A stretch of DNA of 64,000 nucleotides from Candidatus Flexicrinis affinis. Its GTDB lineage: Bacteria; Chloroflexota; Anaerolineae; Aggregatilineales; Phototrophicaceae. The number at the start of each line of letters is the position of its first letter. Position 1 is the stretch's first letter. The notes under the pieces are model-generated. The model worked only from the letters and a program-made list of their open reading frames with translations. It did not search any database and was not told where the DNA came from. The translations under genes were made by a program, and so were the position numbers. This document shows positions 9,469 through 18,707 of the stretch, in pieces. The stretch spans positions 744,001 to 808,000 of the forward strand of contig JADJWE010000001.1 in the NCBI GenBank assembly GCA_016716525.1, given 5' to 3'.

Positions 9469-9498
9469 CCCGGGGTGGGCCTGTCGGTCCACCCCGGG
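9469..9498 (+). terminator. GC-rich hairpin between binding-protein and permease genes
   Basis: A perfect 10-bp stem (CCCGGGGTGG at 9469-9478, complement at 9489-9498) has a 10-nt loop and no following U-tract. It lies 38 bp after the binding-protein stop and before the permease start. This position fits an intercistronic element that stabilises the upstream message or attenuates the downstream one. Confidence 0.65.
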
Positions 9499-9543
9499 CC
9501 GTACTGTGCACTTAGGTATTCGCAGTGTTCACGAGGCAGTGAC

Positions 9544-10557
9544 GTGTCGAAATTTATCCTGCGGCGGTTGCTCATCGCCATCCCAACCCTGTTCGTCATC
9601 AGCTTCGTCATCTTTGCCGTGCTGGAACTGTCGCCAACAGATCCGACAGGCAATCTGCCGCTGACGATCACGCCGGCGGAGCGCGAGAAAATCCGCGAAG
9701 CGCTAGGGGCGAATGACGCGTTTCATGTCAAATACCTGAAGTGGGTCGTGCAATTCGTGATCAACGAACCCCTCAACATCCTCGAGGCGACGACCGGAAT
9801 CAAAGTCGGGGACTACGAGAACCGTCTGCGTTATCCGTCGTGGCAAACGCGCAGCCCTGTCATCGATCTGGTGATTCAAAGGCTGCCGCAAACGCTCTGG
9901 GTGGTCGGCACCGCGTACCTGCTCTCGGTACTGATCGCAGTACCCATTGGGGTCCTCTCAGCGTACAAGCCATATTCGATCTTTGACCAGGTCGGGACAT
10001 TCTTTGCCATTGTCGGCTACTCGATACCCACCTTCTTCACAGGATTATTGTTTATTATCATCTTCAGCGTGAACCTGAAATGGTTCCCGTCAGTGTATGA
10101 CACGACACATCGTGTCACCGACATGCAGAGCCTGCTGATCCAACTTCGGCAGATCTTCATGCCGACGCTGGTACTGGCGCTGTTCTTTACGGCGCAGATC
10201 AGCCGGTTCACGCGTTCGTCGATGCTCGAAAACCTGAATCAGGATTACATTCGGACGGCACGTTCGAAAGGCATTTCCGAGCGTACGGTGATCATGCGCC
10301 ATGCCTTGCGTAACAGCCTGATTCCGGTCGTGACGCTGGTCGCGCTTGGAATCCCGTCGATCTTTCAAGGCGCGATCATCACTGAGCAGATATTTCGTGT
10401 CAACGGGCTGGGACAGCTGCTGATTATTGCCATTCAAGGCGGCGACCTGCCGACTGTGCAGACATTGACGTTCATCTTCGCTGTGCTCATCGTTCTGTTC
10501 AATATCGTGGCGGACGTGCTGTATGCGCTGCTTGATCCGCGCGTGCGGCTAAGTTAG
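9544..10557 (+). CDS. ABC transporter permease, DppB/OppB family
   Basis: This is a 337-residue membrane permease. I place the start at the GTG at 9544 because a GAGG ribosome site sits 7 bp upstream and the resulting SKFILRRLLIAIPTLFVISF start matches DppB proteins; a longer frame would begin 69 bp earlier. The EAA loop is near residue 237 (ARSKGISERTVIMRHALRNSLIPV). The ending YALLDPRVRLS matches the paralogue at 3204-4229. A hydrophilic periplasmic insert around residues 75-105 is longer than in that paralogue. Confidence 0.93.
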   Translation: MSKFILRRLLIAIPTLFVISFVIFAVLELSPTDPTGNLPLTITPAEREKIREALGANDAFHVKYLKWVVQFVINEPLNILEATTGIKVGDYENRLRYPSWQTRSPVIDLVIQRLPQTLWVVGTAYLLSVLIAVPIGVLSAYKPYSIFDQVGTFFAIVGYSIPTFFTGLLFIIIFSVNLKWFPSVYDTTHRVTDMQSLLIQLRQIFMPTLVLALFFTAQISRFTRSSMLENLNQDYIRTARSKGISERTVIMRHALRNSLIPVVTLVALGIPSIFQGAIITEQIFRVNGLGQLLIIAIQGGDLPTVQTLTFIFAVLIVLFNIVADVLYALLDPRVRLS

Positions 10558-10575
10558 CACTGTGGTTGGCCAACT

Positions 10576-11523
10576 ATGACAGCATCCGAACCTGTAAACT
10601 CAAACATCGCTGCGGCAGCAAAGCCCGTTGCGCTTCAGAAGGCGGTCAAATCCCGATCGTTATGGTCTGACGCGTGGCGGCAGTTCCGCCGTCACCGTAT
10701 GGCCATGGTCGCCTCAGTCGTGCTCGCTGTCATTGTCGCGATGGTGCTGGTGGGTCCGTATGTGTGGACGATTGATCCGACCCAGGTCAACATCGTCGAC
10801 TCGTACTCCAACGGTTCGCCTGCGCATCCATTCGGGACTGACAACCTTGGACGCGACACACTTGCGCGCGTGATGCAGGGTGGCCGCATATCGCTCGCGA
10901 TCGGCGTATCTGCGATGGCGATCTCGATCACACTAGGTGCACTTGTGGGGCTGCTGTCGGGGTACTTCGCTCGCCTGGATGGCCTCTTGATGCGGCTTAC
11001 CGACATGTTCCTGTCGCTGCCGCTGCTGCCCCTGCTGCTGGTCATCACCATGTTGTTTCGCGACCCACTGCGCAAGACGTTCGGCACCGAGGCCGGCATC
11101 TTCATCCTCACCGTCACGATCATCGGCGCGCTGAACTGGATGACGACCGCGCGGCTCGTCCGTGGCGAGGTCTTGGCGATTAAAGAGCGCGAGTTTGTGC
11201 TGGCTGCTCGCAGCGTCGGAACATCCGACCTCGGCATTATTCGCCGGCACATCCTGCCGAACGTGATGAGCCCGGTCATTGTCGCGGCGACGTTCAGCAT
11301 CGCCAGTGCCATCATCACCGAATCGGCGCTGTCGTTTCTCGGCCTCGGCTTCCCGCCCGACTTCCCGACGTGGGGCCGCCTGCTGTTCGACGGTAAGGAC
11401 TTCATGACGCTCATCCCCGCGCTGGCGATCTGGCCCGGGACGATGATTTCGCTGACCATCCTGTGCGTCAACTTCATCGGGGACGGCCTGCGCGACGCTC
11501 TCGACCCGCGCCTGCGTGAGTGA
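10576..11523 (+). CDS. ABC transporter permease, DppC/OppC family
   Basis: This is a 315-residue permease with the OppC N-terminal segment (SLWSDAWRQFRRHRMAMV). It has the FGTDNLGRDTLARVMQGGRISL motif after helix 1, an EAA loop near residue 210 (AARSVGTSDLGIIRRHILPN), and a GDGLRDALDPRL ending. It starts 18 bp after the DppB gene and completes the 7709-11523 importer operon. A strong hairpin follows the stop by about 40 bp. No NBD gene is present. Confidence 0.93.
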   Translation: MTASEPVNSNIAAAAKPVALQKAVKSRSLWSDAWRQFRRHRMAMVASVVLAVIVAMVLVGPYVWTIDPTQVNIVDSYSNGSPAHPFGTDNLGRDTLARVMQGGRISLAIGVSAMAISITLGALVGLLSGYFARLDGLLMRLTDMFLSLPLLPLLLVITMLFRDPLRKTFGTEAGIFILTVTIIGALNWMTTARLVRGEVLAIKEREFVLAARSVGTSDLGIIRRHILPNVMSPVIVAATFSIASAIITESALSFLGLGFPPDFPTWGRLLFDGKDFMTLIPALAIWPGTMISLTILCVNFIGDGLRDALDPRLRE

Positions 11524-11563
11524 TAACGGCAGGCTGTTGGGGCTCGACAGTGCGCGAATCAAA

Positions 11564-11594
11564 AACAGCGCACCGTTTCACACGGTGCGCTGTT
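11564..11594 (-). terminator. Bidirectional rho-independent terminator
   Basis: A perfect 12-bp stem (AACAGCGCACCG at 11564-11575, complement at 11583-11594) has a 7-nt loop. On the minus strand it is followed by TTTTTGATT, so it is a textbook terminator for citrate synthase. On the plus strand CTTTGTG follows, so it can also stop the converging permease operon. Confidence 0.85.
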
Positions 11595-11613
11595 CTTTGT
11601 GTCAGGGTGAAGC

Positions 11614-12888
11614 CTAGCGGCTGGCCAACGGGACGTAGTTCCGTTCGGTGGCGCCGCTGTAGACCTGACGCGGGCGATTGATTCGGGTGGTCGGATCTTC
11701 GCGCATTTCCTTCCACTGCGCAATCCAGCCCGGCATGCGGCCGAGGGCGAACATCACGGTGAACATGTCGGTCGGGATGCCGAGCGCACGGTAGATGATG
11801 CCGCTGTAGAAGTCGACATTCGGGTACAGCTTGCGCTCGACAAAATAGCCGTCGGCCAGAGCAATTTCTTCGAGATTCTTGGCAATGCCCAGCAGTGGAT
11901 CATTAATGCCAAGTTCGTCAAGCACGGCGTCGGCGGCGCTCTTGAGGATACGCGCGCGCGGGTCGAAGTTCTTGTAGACGCGATGGCCGAAGCCCATCAG
12001 GCGGAAGCCCGACTCCTTGTCCTTCGCCATGTCCATGTACTTCTTGTAGTCGCCGCCGTCGTGGTGGATCATCTCCAGCATGTTGATGACTTCCTGGTTC
12101 GCGCCGCCGTGCAGCGGGCCCCAGAGCGCCGAAATGCCCGACGCAATCGAGGCGAACAGGTTGGCCTGACTGCTGCCGACCATGCGGACGGTCGACGTGC
12201 TGCAGTTCTGCTCGTGATCGGCGTGCAAGATGAGCAGCAGGTCGAGGGCGCGCGCAATCACCGGCGAGACCTTGTACTGCTCGGACGGCACGGCGAACAT
12301 CATGTGCAGGAAGTCTTCGGTGTAGTTCAGGTCGTTGCGCGGGTAGATGTACGGTTGCCCGATCGACTTTTTGTAGGCGAACGCGGCCAGCGTCTTGGCT
12401 TTCGCCAGCAAGCGCGCGATATTCAGGTCGACGATCTCAGGATCGAGCAGGTCGGGGTAGTAGGCCGACAGCGACACGATCATCGCTGACATGATCGCCA
12501 TCGGGTGCGCGGTCGGCGGGAAGCCCTCGAAGAACTTCTTCATGTCTTCGTGGATCAACGTGTGATAGGTCAGCGACTTCTGAAACGAGGCCAGTTCCTC
12601 GGTGTTCGGCAGCTTGCCGTAGATCGTCAGGTAGCACACCTCGACGAAGTTCGAATGCTCGGCAAGCTGTTCGATCGGATAGCCGCGATAGCGCAGAATG
12701 CCCTCTTCGCCGTCGATGAACGTGATCGCGCTCATGCACGAGCCGGTGTTGCCGTAACCCGGATCGTAGCTGATCGCGCCGGTCTTGGCGCGCAACTTGG
12801 TGAAGTCGATGGCTACTTCGTGTTCAGACCCTTCAATAACCGGAAATTCATAGTCCTGCCCGTTAAGCGATAGTTTCGCAGTGCTCAT
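11614..12888 (-). CDS. gltA: Citrate synthase
   Basis: This 424-residue enzyme condenses acetyl-CoA and oxaloacetate, the entry step of the TCA cycle. Three active-site segments are intact: HADHEQNCSTSTVR around residue 225 (His264-type), GPLHGGANQEV around 256 (His305-type) and GFGHRVYKNFDPRA around 300. An Asp in NVDFYSG near residue 357 corresponds to the catalytic Asp. Length and the N-terminal beta-rich segment (KLSLNGQDYEFPVIEG) fit the long, GltA-like class. The ATG at 12888 has an AAAGG-type ribosome site and starts at the family's usual position; the frame is open further upstream without support. It is monocistronic, with the terminator above. Confidence 0.96.
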   Translation of the reverse strand: MSTAKLSLNGQDYEFPVIEGSEHEVAIDFTKLRAKTGAISYDPGYGNTGSCMSAITFIDGEEGILRYRGYPIEQLAEHSNFVEVCYLTIYGKLPNTEELASFQKSLTYHTLIHEDMKKFFEGFPPTAHPMAIMSAMIVSLSAYYPDLLDPEIVDLNIARLLAKAKTLAAFAYKKSIGQPYIYPRNDLNYTEDFLHMMFAVPSEQYKVSPVIARALDLLLILHADHEQNCSTSTVRMVGSSQANLFASIASGISALWGPLHGGANQEVINMLEMIHHDGGDYKKYMDMAKDKESGFRLMGFGHRVYKNFDPRARILKSAADAVLDELGINDPLLGIAKNLEEIALADGYFVERKLYPNVDFYSGIIYRALGIPTDMFTVMFALGRMPGWIAQWKEMREDPTTRINRPRQVYSGATERNYVPLASR

Positions 12889-13155
12889 GGAAAGCCTTTC
12901 CTTTCGCAAACTCTCGATCCCTAGACTGACATAAGCGTAATGGGATGCCGCTGGTTCAGACAAGGTAAATCGACATACGAATAACCGGACAAATTGTACC
13001 ATTCTTGCAATGCCTGAGTGGATTCATGTGATGCCTGAAGCAGGACCGCGAAAGCCGTGGTCCGGTTCGCAGTCGGCGGAAATCTCACGCACTGCCCATG
13101 TTTTTGCGTTCTACTGGTTCGCACGCGTGCCAAGCACATGGGAAGGGAGCTTGTC

Positions 13156-13983
13156 ATGAGCGAAGATCCTCGGGGCGAGCGTCATTGGAGCAAGCACACC
13201 GAGTACCTGAAATCCCTCATCACAGCCGAGAACAGTGCCATCATCAGCGACTTTGACGGCACGTTGAGCGCGTTTGCGGAACGACCGGATGGTGCCCGAA
13301 TTCATCATCGCTCGCAAAGCGCGCTTGACCGGCTGAACGAGGCTGGCGTGCGGATTGCCTTGATTTCGGGCCGTGCGGTGGCCGACCTTTACAGCCGCTT
13401 CCCCCGCGATGAGATCATCTACTACGGTAATCACGGCTTCGAACGTTGGCGCGGTGGGGCGGAAGCGCCTGACCCGGGCGAGGACAACGCGCGTGCAGCC
13501 ATCGCGACGTTGATCGACGCGCTGGATTTCAGTGATCTACCCGGAGTTATTGCCGAGCCAAAAGGGATGACGGCGACGATCCATTACCGGCTTTCGCCTG
13601 ATCCGGCCGAAGTTCGTCACGCGATCGAAGACCGGTTGCGCCCTCTGACCGATTCGCTGGGACTGCGAATATCTCCCGGGCAGATGATCTGGGACATCAA
13701 GCCGGCAGAGCCGATCGACAAAGGCACGGCGCTCAGGTCAGTCATCAACGAATGCGGCTTACGTTCGGTGATATTTCTCGGTGACGATGTCACCGACTTG
13801 GCCGCGATGGACGTGCTGCGGGATATGACGGCGCACGCCAACGAACTACGCGGGGCTTCCGTCGGCGTCGTGCATCCGGAAAACGGCCCGCCCGATCTCG
13901 GCGACCACTGCGAGTACTTCGCTGAAGGTACCGACGATGTCGCCGACTTTTTGACATGGCTCGCGGACTGTATGCGCGCATAG
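13156..13983 (+). CDS. otsB: Trehalose-6-phosphate phosphatase
   Basis: This 275-residue HAD-superfamily phosphatase removes phosphate from trehalose-6-phosphate. Motif I is SDFDGTL, with the nucleophile Asp32 and Asp34. Motif II is the ISGR segment that follows. The C-terminal motif GDDVTD (209-214) holds the Mg-binding acidic residues. NHGFER and the cap-domain segment between about 100 and 180 match OtsB. The ATG at 13156 is chosen because GGAAGGGAG lies 7 bp upstream; an ATG at 13138 is in frame. The trehalose-6-phosphate synthase gene follows after 45 bp, so synthesis and dephosphorylation are paired. The product is a compatible solute for osmotic or desiccation stress. Confidence 0.94.
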   Translation: MSEDPRGERHWSKHTEYLKSLITAENSAIISDFDGTLSAFAERPDGARIHHRSQSALDRLNEAGVRIALISGRAVADLYSRFPRDEIIYYGNHGFERWRGGAEAPDPGEDNARAAIATLIDALDFSDLPGVIAEPKGMTATIHYRLSPDPAEVRHAIEDRLRPLTDSLGLRISPGQMIWDIKPAEPIDKGTALRSVINECGLRSVIFLGDDVTDLAAMDVLRDMTAHANELRGASVGVVHPENGPPDLGDHCEYFAEGTDDVADFLTWLADCMRA

Positions 13984-14028
13984 CGGCGCGTATGGCATTA
14001 TCACGCACCCATTGAATGGAGGAAAATC

Positions 14029-15486
14029 ATGGCGGACGACTCCTCGCCACATCTGATTATCGTGTCCAATCGCGGCCCGTACGCGTTCCACAGCCGGGAC
14101 GGGGAACTGGTGCCGGAGCGTGGATCGGGCGGCCTAGTGACCGCCATTATGGGCGTCGCCAAGACACAGGACGTGTTGTGGATCAGCTATGCGCTGAGCC
14201 GCGGCGACCGGCGGTGGGTCGCCCTGCGTGGAGACGGCGTTCATGCGATGGACGACATGCGCGTCCGCCTTATCGCGCCGGATCCATCCTCGTATAACGC
14301 CTACTACAACGTCATCAGCAATCCACTGTTGTGGTTTGTCCAGCATCAGCTCCACGATACGCCGCGCACGCCTGTGCTGGATGCCAGCCTGTGGCAAGCC
14401 TGGCAGGCATACGCCGATGCGAACAAGCGGCTCGCCGATGCAGTTGCGCAGACCGTGTCGCAGCTCAGCGGCCCCGTGATCGTAATGCCGCAGGACTACC
14501 ACCTCTATCTGATGCCGCGCTACCTGCGCGAGCGTCTCGGCAACCGGGCAGTGATTCAGCCGTTTTGCCACATCCCGTGGCCCGGCCCGGACGCATGGCG
14601 TGTGCTGCCTCTCAAGATGCGCCGCGAGATTGTCGAATCGATGTTGATGGCGGATCGGTTCGGTTTCCAGACCGGCCGCGATGTCCGGCGCTTTATGCAG
14701 ACGGCAGCCGATGTACTGCAGGGCGTCGCGGTGATGGAGAAGCAGCGCATCCTGACGTATCGGGGGCAGGTGCTTGAAGCCGCCCACTATCCGATTTCGG
14801 TCGACGTGGACGACCTATTGACCCGCCGCGAGACACCCGAGGTGAAGGAATACGTCCGCCAGATCAACGCTCGTATCGGCGATCGCAAACTGATCTTGCG
14901 CGTCGATCGCGTCGAACCGAGCAAGAACATCCTGCGCGGATTCCTCGCCTACCGAAACTTCCTGCGCGAGTATCCGGAGTTCCGGCGCAAGGTCGAAATG
15001 CTCGCGCTTCTCGTTCCCAGCCGGACAGAGGTCATCGAATACAAGCACTACCTGCGTGACATCATGGCGCTGGTCGGCGAGATCAACGCCACGCTGGGCG
15101 AGCCGGATTGGGAACCGGTGCAGCTCATGCTCGGCAACAACTATGACCGTGCCGTGGCGGCAATGACCCGCTACGACGTGCTGATGGTGAATCCCATCGC
15201 AGACGGGATGAACCTGGTCGCCAAGGAGGGGGCTGTACTCAATCAACGCAGCGGGCAGATCATACTATCCGAGGAAGCGGGGGCCGCAGAGGAACTCGGT
15301 GACGCGCCGCTGCTGGTGTCGCCCTATGACGTGTACGGCATGCGCGAGGCGATCAAGGATGCACTGACGATGAACGACGCCGAGCGCAACATGCGTGCGA
15401 CCCGCTTGGCGGAGCAGGTGCGGCAAAACGACATCCACCAATGGTTCGGACGGCAGATCGAAGACGCGGTGCGCGGTGCGCGCTAG
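14029..15486 (+). CDS. otsA: GT20 trehalose-6-phosphate synthase
   Basis: This 485-residue glycosyltransferase should join UDP- or ADP-glucose to glucose-6-phosphate. GT20 landmarks are present: SNRGPY (9-14) and GSGGLVTAI near the N-terminus, DYHLYLMPRYLRER, FCHIPWPGPDAWR, and the late DGMNLVAKEG donor-binding motif. The phosphate-clamp segment reads RVDRVEPSKN (291-300) where OtsA normally has VDRLDYTKG; Arg294 and Lys299 keep the R-x4-K spacing. GGAGG stands directly before the ATG. Pairing with otsB supports trehalose synthesis. The divergent clamp leaves open a related GT20 product such as a glucosyl-glycerol phosphate. Confidence 0.9.
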   Translation: MADDSSPHLIIVSNRGPYAFHSRDGELVPERGSGGLVTAIMGVAKTQDVLWISYALSRGDRRWVALRGDGVHAMDDMRVRLIAPDPSSYNAYYNVISNPLLWFVQHQLHDTPRTPVLDASLWQAWQAYADANKRLADAVAQTVSQLSGPVIVMPQDYHLYLMPRYLRERLGNRAVIQPFCHIPWPGPDAWRVLPLKMRREIVESMLMADRFGFQTGRDVRRFMQTAADVLQGVAVMEKQRILTYRGQVLEAAHYPISVDVDDLLTRRETPEVKEYVRQINARIGDRKLILRVDRVEPSKNILRGFLAYRNFLREYPEFRRKVEMLALLVPSRTEVIEYKHYLRDIMALVGEINATLGEPDWEPVQLMLGNNYDRAVAAMTRYDVLMVNPIADGMNLVAKEGAVLNQRSGQIILSEEAGAAEELGDAPLLVSPYDVYGMREAIKDALTMNDAERNMRATRLAEQVRQNDIHQWFGRQIEDAVRGAR

Positions 15487-15507
15487 GTCAGGCATGCGCG
15501 CACCGCG
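15472..15507 (+). terminator. Hairpin at the end of otsA
   Basis: A perfect 12-bp stem (CGCGGTGCGCGC at 15472-15483, complement at 15496-15507) has a 12-nt loop and overlaps the last codons of otsA. It lies between the converging otsA and GH4 genes. There is no U-tract on either strand, so its terminator role is tentative. Confidence 0.5.
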
Positions 15508-15523
15508 ACAACCGGTACGGTAA

Positions 15524-16828
15524 CTACACGTACGTCGGCAGGAAGCTGCCGTGCGCCTCGATCAAGTCGTCGACGAGCGCCCATATCTTGTCGAGGGTCA
15601 GTTCCGCGGAAGTGTGCGGGTCCAGCATTGCGGCATGGTAAATGTGCTCGCGTTTGCCTGTAAGCGCAGCCTCGACCGTCAAACTCTGCACGTTGACATT
15701 GGTCTGCATTAGCGCGGCCAACTGCGGCGGTATCGCGCCGATCGTTGTCGGCTGAATGCCGTTCTTGTCGACAAGGCAAGGAACTTCGACCGCGCACCCT
15801 TGCGGCAGATTGTCGATTATGCCGTGGTTGGCGACGTTGCCGTAGATCACGCGCGGAATGCCGGTCTCCATGCTGTGAATAATGAGCGACCCGTATTCGA
15901 CGCTGCGCTCCACGTGAATTGGAGCGTTGCGGTCTTCAAGCTCGGCGCGCAGCGCTTCCCAATTGGCGATCTGCACCTCGCAGCGGCGGATATACTCGTC
16001 AAGCGGGATGTTGTACTCCTCGATCAAGTCGGGGCGATCGCGCTTGATGAAGTAGGGTGTGTATTCGCTGAAGTGTTCGCTCGACTCGGTGACGAAGTAG
16101 CCGAGTCGCGTGAACATCTCGTAGCGCACCCGGTTCCAGTCGGGCACGCGCTTCTCTTCGACGACCTTGCGAATGAGCGGATATAGGTCTTGTCCCGTGT
16201 CCTTGTGCTCGAACTTGAGGTAGAACGCCATATGGTTGATGCCGGCGACGAGGTAATTGATGTCGTCTAGCGGGACCCCAATATCCCTGGAGAGTTCGTG
16301 CGCGGTGTGCGGTACGCTGTGGCACAGCCCGACGTTGGCGATATTCGAGCCGCGGTCGAGCGCCCACTGATTCATGCACATCGGGTTGACGTAGTTGATG
16401 AACAGCGCGTTAGGGCAGACCTCTTCCATATCGCGCGTGATATCCAACAGGACGGGAATGGTGCGTAGACCACGCATAATTCCGCCGATGCCAAGCGTAT
16501 CGGCAATGGTCTGGCGTAGACCGTACTTCTTGGGCACCTCGAAGTCGATGACGGTGCCGGGTTTGTAGCCGCCGACTTGGATCATGCAGATGACGTAGTC
16601 GGCGTCACGCAAGGCTTGCTTGCGGTCGGTGGTGGCTGTGATCGTCGGCCGAGCACCGAGCGCCTCGGCGACCTTATGCGCGACGACCTCCGAGGTATGG
16701 AGCCGCTGCGGATCGATATCCATAAGCCGGATGTCGCTGTTGGCGAGCTCCGGGAAGCCGAGGATGTCCCCCAGCAGATTCTTTGCGAAAACTGTACTGC
16801 CCGCACCGATCAGAGCGATGTTTGCCAT
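15524..16828 (-). CDS. GH4 family glycosidase, alpha-galactosidase-like
   Basis: This 434-residue NAD- and Mn-dependent glycosidase uses the GH4 redox-elimination mechanism. The Rossmann motif GAGSTVFAKNL is at residues 8-18. The metal-binding pair is Cys169-His170 in the motif CHSV, which is the version seen in MelA-type alpha-galactosidases rather than the CHG of alpha-glucosidases or glucuronidases. NPMCMNQWAL and GINHMAFYLKFEH are further family segments. There is no signal peptide, so it acts on imported sugars. It is the last gene of the LacI-ABC locus and lies 24 bp after the FG-GAP gene. The anomeric and sugar specificity is inferred only from the CHSV motif. Confidence 0.88.
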   Translation of the reverse strand: MANIALIGAGSTVFAKNLLGDILGFPELANSDIRLMDIDPQRLHTSEVVAHKVAEALGARPTITATTDRKQALRDADYVICMIQVGGYKPGTVIDFEVPKKYGLRQTIADTLGIGGIMRGLRTIPVLLDITRDMEEVCPNALFINYVNPMCMNQWALDRGSNIANVGLCHSVPHTAHELSRDIGVPLDDINYLVAGINHMAFYLKFEHKDTGQDLYPLIRKVVEEKRVPDWNRVRYEMFTRLGYFVTESSEHFSEYTPYFIKRDRPDLIEEYNIPLDEYIRRCEVQIANWEALRAELEDRNAPIHVERSVEYGSLIIHSMETGIPRVIYGNVANHGIIDNLPQGCAVEVPCLVDKNGIQPTTIGAIPPQLAALMQTNVNVQSLTVEAALTGKREHIYHAAMLDPHTSAELTLDKIWALVDDLIEAHGSFLPTYV

Positions 16829-16852
16829 GCTGCGCGCGTCCTTTCCAAGGCG

Positions 16853-18520
16853 CTACTTCCGATCCACGACATAACTCACAGAGCCTTCCGGCTCGACATG
16901 CATGTGATACGACGCACCATCCGGCCACGTAATACGAAGTCTCTCAACCGCTACGCCCTCGGGGACGCCGAAGTGCGCGACCGAGGGGTCGCCGGAGAGG
17001 TAACCACTCCCGCTGCGAATCGTGCGCGTCATCGTCCCGACGCCGGTGTCGAGACGGATAACGGTACCGATCGCTTGCGGATTCATCGTGCCCGACCATC
17101 CAACATCGACCAGTATGTGCCGTCCGCCGCACAACTCGTTCTCAAACAGACGGGCCGCACTGAGCAAATTGTTCACGACGATGTCCTGATCGCCGTCGCC
17201 ATCGAGGTCTCCGATGGCCATACCGCGTCCGCTCGCGGTGGAGTCCAGTGCCCAGTCCGGAGCTGGGACGAATCGACCGCCGATATTTCGAAACGCTTGA
17301 TTCTCCTCCACCAATTCGCCGTTGGGCAGGTGTCCAAACAGGTCAGCAGCGATCATGCCGTTGACGACGTAGAGGTCGGCAAGGCCATCTGCATCGAAGT
17401 CGGCGAATTTCGATGACCAACTCCACCCTGTGGCGCTGATGCCAAGCTGGTCGGCGAGGTCACCGCTCACATTGATCGGCATCGTGCGCAAGACGTTTTG
17501 CATGACCTGTGGGTCGTCCTCGACCATCGGGTGCGCCATCATCGACTCCATGACCGGGCCCCACGCGGCCATCGTCTCGTCATCGTGCGAATAGGGCATC
17601 ATGTCTGCGGCGTAGAGTTCGAGCCGGCCATCGTTCTCGAAGTCGACTGCGTCGTAGCTCATCGTGCTGTGCGTCATGATCGAAAACGGCTCGGTCTCGA
17701 CCCATTCGCCGCGCCACAACCACGCGCTATCGACTGGCCCGAAGTCGTTTCCGACCAGCACGTCGAGCTGATTGTCGCCATCGATGTCGAAGAAGTACGT
17801 CACGAGTCCCTGTGCGTTTTCGGAAAGGCGCGACGCGACAAACTGCCCATCACGCTGTTCGTAGTAGGTGACGCCGGCGCGTCCGCTCAGCATGAACGAG
17901 TCGCGTAGTTTCATCTCGAGCTCCGCGTCGTAGCTGCTCGTGACGAGGTCTAGGTCACCATCGCCGTCCACGTCTGCCCATGCCATCGAATACGCCTGAC
18001 GCGTGACGCCGTTGAGCGGCGTGCGAACGAACTGCGGGCGCCCCGTGTTGTCCAAAGAACCCGTCGAACGGAGCCACATCGGGGCGGCGAGCTGTGTCGT
18101 CAGCGTTATATCTAGCCAGCCGTCACCGTCGACATCGACTGTGTTTACCGCGCGGGTGGGCGTCTGTACGTTGATGCGTTGAGTAGTGAATCTTAATTCG
18201 CCGTCGTTCCACAGGACCGTGATCTGGGGCAGCAGATTGGCGAACACGATATCAAGATCGCCATCCTTGTCGAGGTCGCCGAGCGAGACCCCGGCGCCAT
18301 TGCTCTCGAACATGACGACGGGGCGAATACTGGTGTCGGTCACGTGGTCAAGCTCGTGTTCGGCGAACCGCGCGCTGCATGAGCGATCCGGGGAAATCGG
18401 GGCCGAGACGACCGAGACACCGTCTTGAGCCGCCACCTGCGCAGAGAGAAGAACAATCGAAATCGTCAGAAGAAGGAAAACGTGCGTCAGCCTGTGTACC
18501 GATGCGAGGTGTATGTTCAT
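16853..18520 (-). CDS. Secreted FG-GAP/VCBS repeat protein with ASPIC/UnbV domain
   Basis: This 555-residue exported protein has a signal peptide ending near AQVAAQ. At least seven Ca-binding FG-GAP blades are seen (DLDKDGDLD, DVDGDGWLD, DVDGDGDLD, DIDGDNQLD, DFENDGRLE, DFDADGLAD, DLDGDGDQD), enough for a seven-bladed beta-propeller. The last 80 residues match the ASPIC/UnbV module: an AIGT.IRL segment, SGSGYLSGDPSVAHFG, and ITWPDG. Such proteins are often surface or carbohydrate-associated, but their biochemical role is not settled. Its position between the sugar-binding protein and the GH4 glycosidase suggests involvement in handling the same glycoside outside the cell. Confidence 0.88.
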   Translation of the reverse strand: MNIHLASVHRLTHVFLLLTISIVLLSAQVAAQDGVSVVSAPISPDRSCSARFAEHELDHVTDTSIRPVVMFESNGAGVSLGDLDKDGDLDIVFANLLPQITVLWNDGELRFTTQRINVQTPTRAVNTVDVDGDGWLDITLTTQLAAPMWLRSTGSLDNTGRPQFVRTPLNGVTRQAYSMAWADVDGDGDLDLVTSSYDAELEMKLRDSFMLSGRAGVTYYEQRDGQFVASRLSENAQGLVTYFFDIDGDNQLDVLVGNDFGPVDSAWLWRGEWVETEPFSIMTHSTMSYDAVDFENDGRLELYAADMMPYSHDDETMAAWGPVMESMMAHPMVEDDPQVMQNVLRTMPINVSGDLADQLGISATGWSWSSKFADFDADGLADLYVVNGMIAADLFGHLPNGELVEENQAFRNIGGRFVPAPDWALDSTASGRGMAIGDLDGDGDQDIVVNNLLSAARLFENELCGGRHILVDVGWSGTMNPQAIGTVIRLDTGVGTMTRTIRSGSGYLSGDPSVAHFGVPEGVAVERLRITWPDGASYHMHVEPEGSVSYVVDRK

Positions 18521-18551
18521 GATGTCTGCCTATTCGATCTGGTTGTCCCGT

Positions 18552-18586
18552 CGATGCCGCCCGATGACTGGTGCCGGGCGGCATCG
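18552..18586 (-). terminator. GC-rich hairpin upstream of the FG-GAP gene
   Basis: A perfect 12-bp stem (CGATGCCGCCCG at 18552-18563, complement at 18575-18586) has an 11-nt loop. It is the second of two hairpins in the 187-bp gap between the binding-protein and FG-GAP genes. No U-tract is present. Confidence 0.5.
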
Positions 18587-18663
18587 TCGGATGCCGGTCC
18601 TACGTTGGGTTTGAGCGCAGCCTGACATGCCGAACGTGCGGGAACTGCACCGCACGCAGGTTG

Positions 18664-18696
18664 ACGGCCCGCACGTCAGATCGGCGTGCGGGCCGT
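18664..18696 (-). terminator. GC-rich hairpin after sugar-binding-protein gene
   Basis: A perfect 12-bp stem (ACGGCCCGCACG at 18664-18675, complement at 18685-18696) has a 9-nt loop and begins 11 bp after the stop codon at 18708. It lacks a U-tract. It is in the same relative place as the hairpins behind the other binding-protein genes. Confidence 0.6.
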
Positions 18697-18707
18697 TCAA
18701 GGGTTCT

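Noticed and set aside
16577..17416. Plus-strand open frame spanning the GH4/FG-GAP junction
   Set aside because: It covers parts of two real minus-strand genes and their spacer and encodes no recognisable protein.
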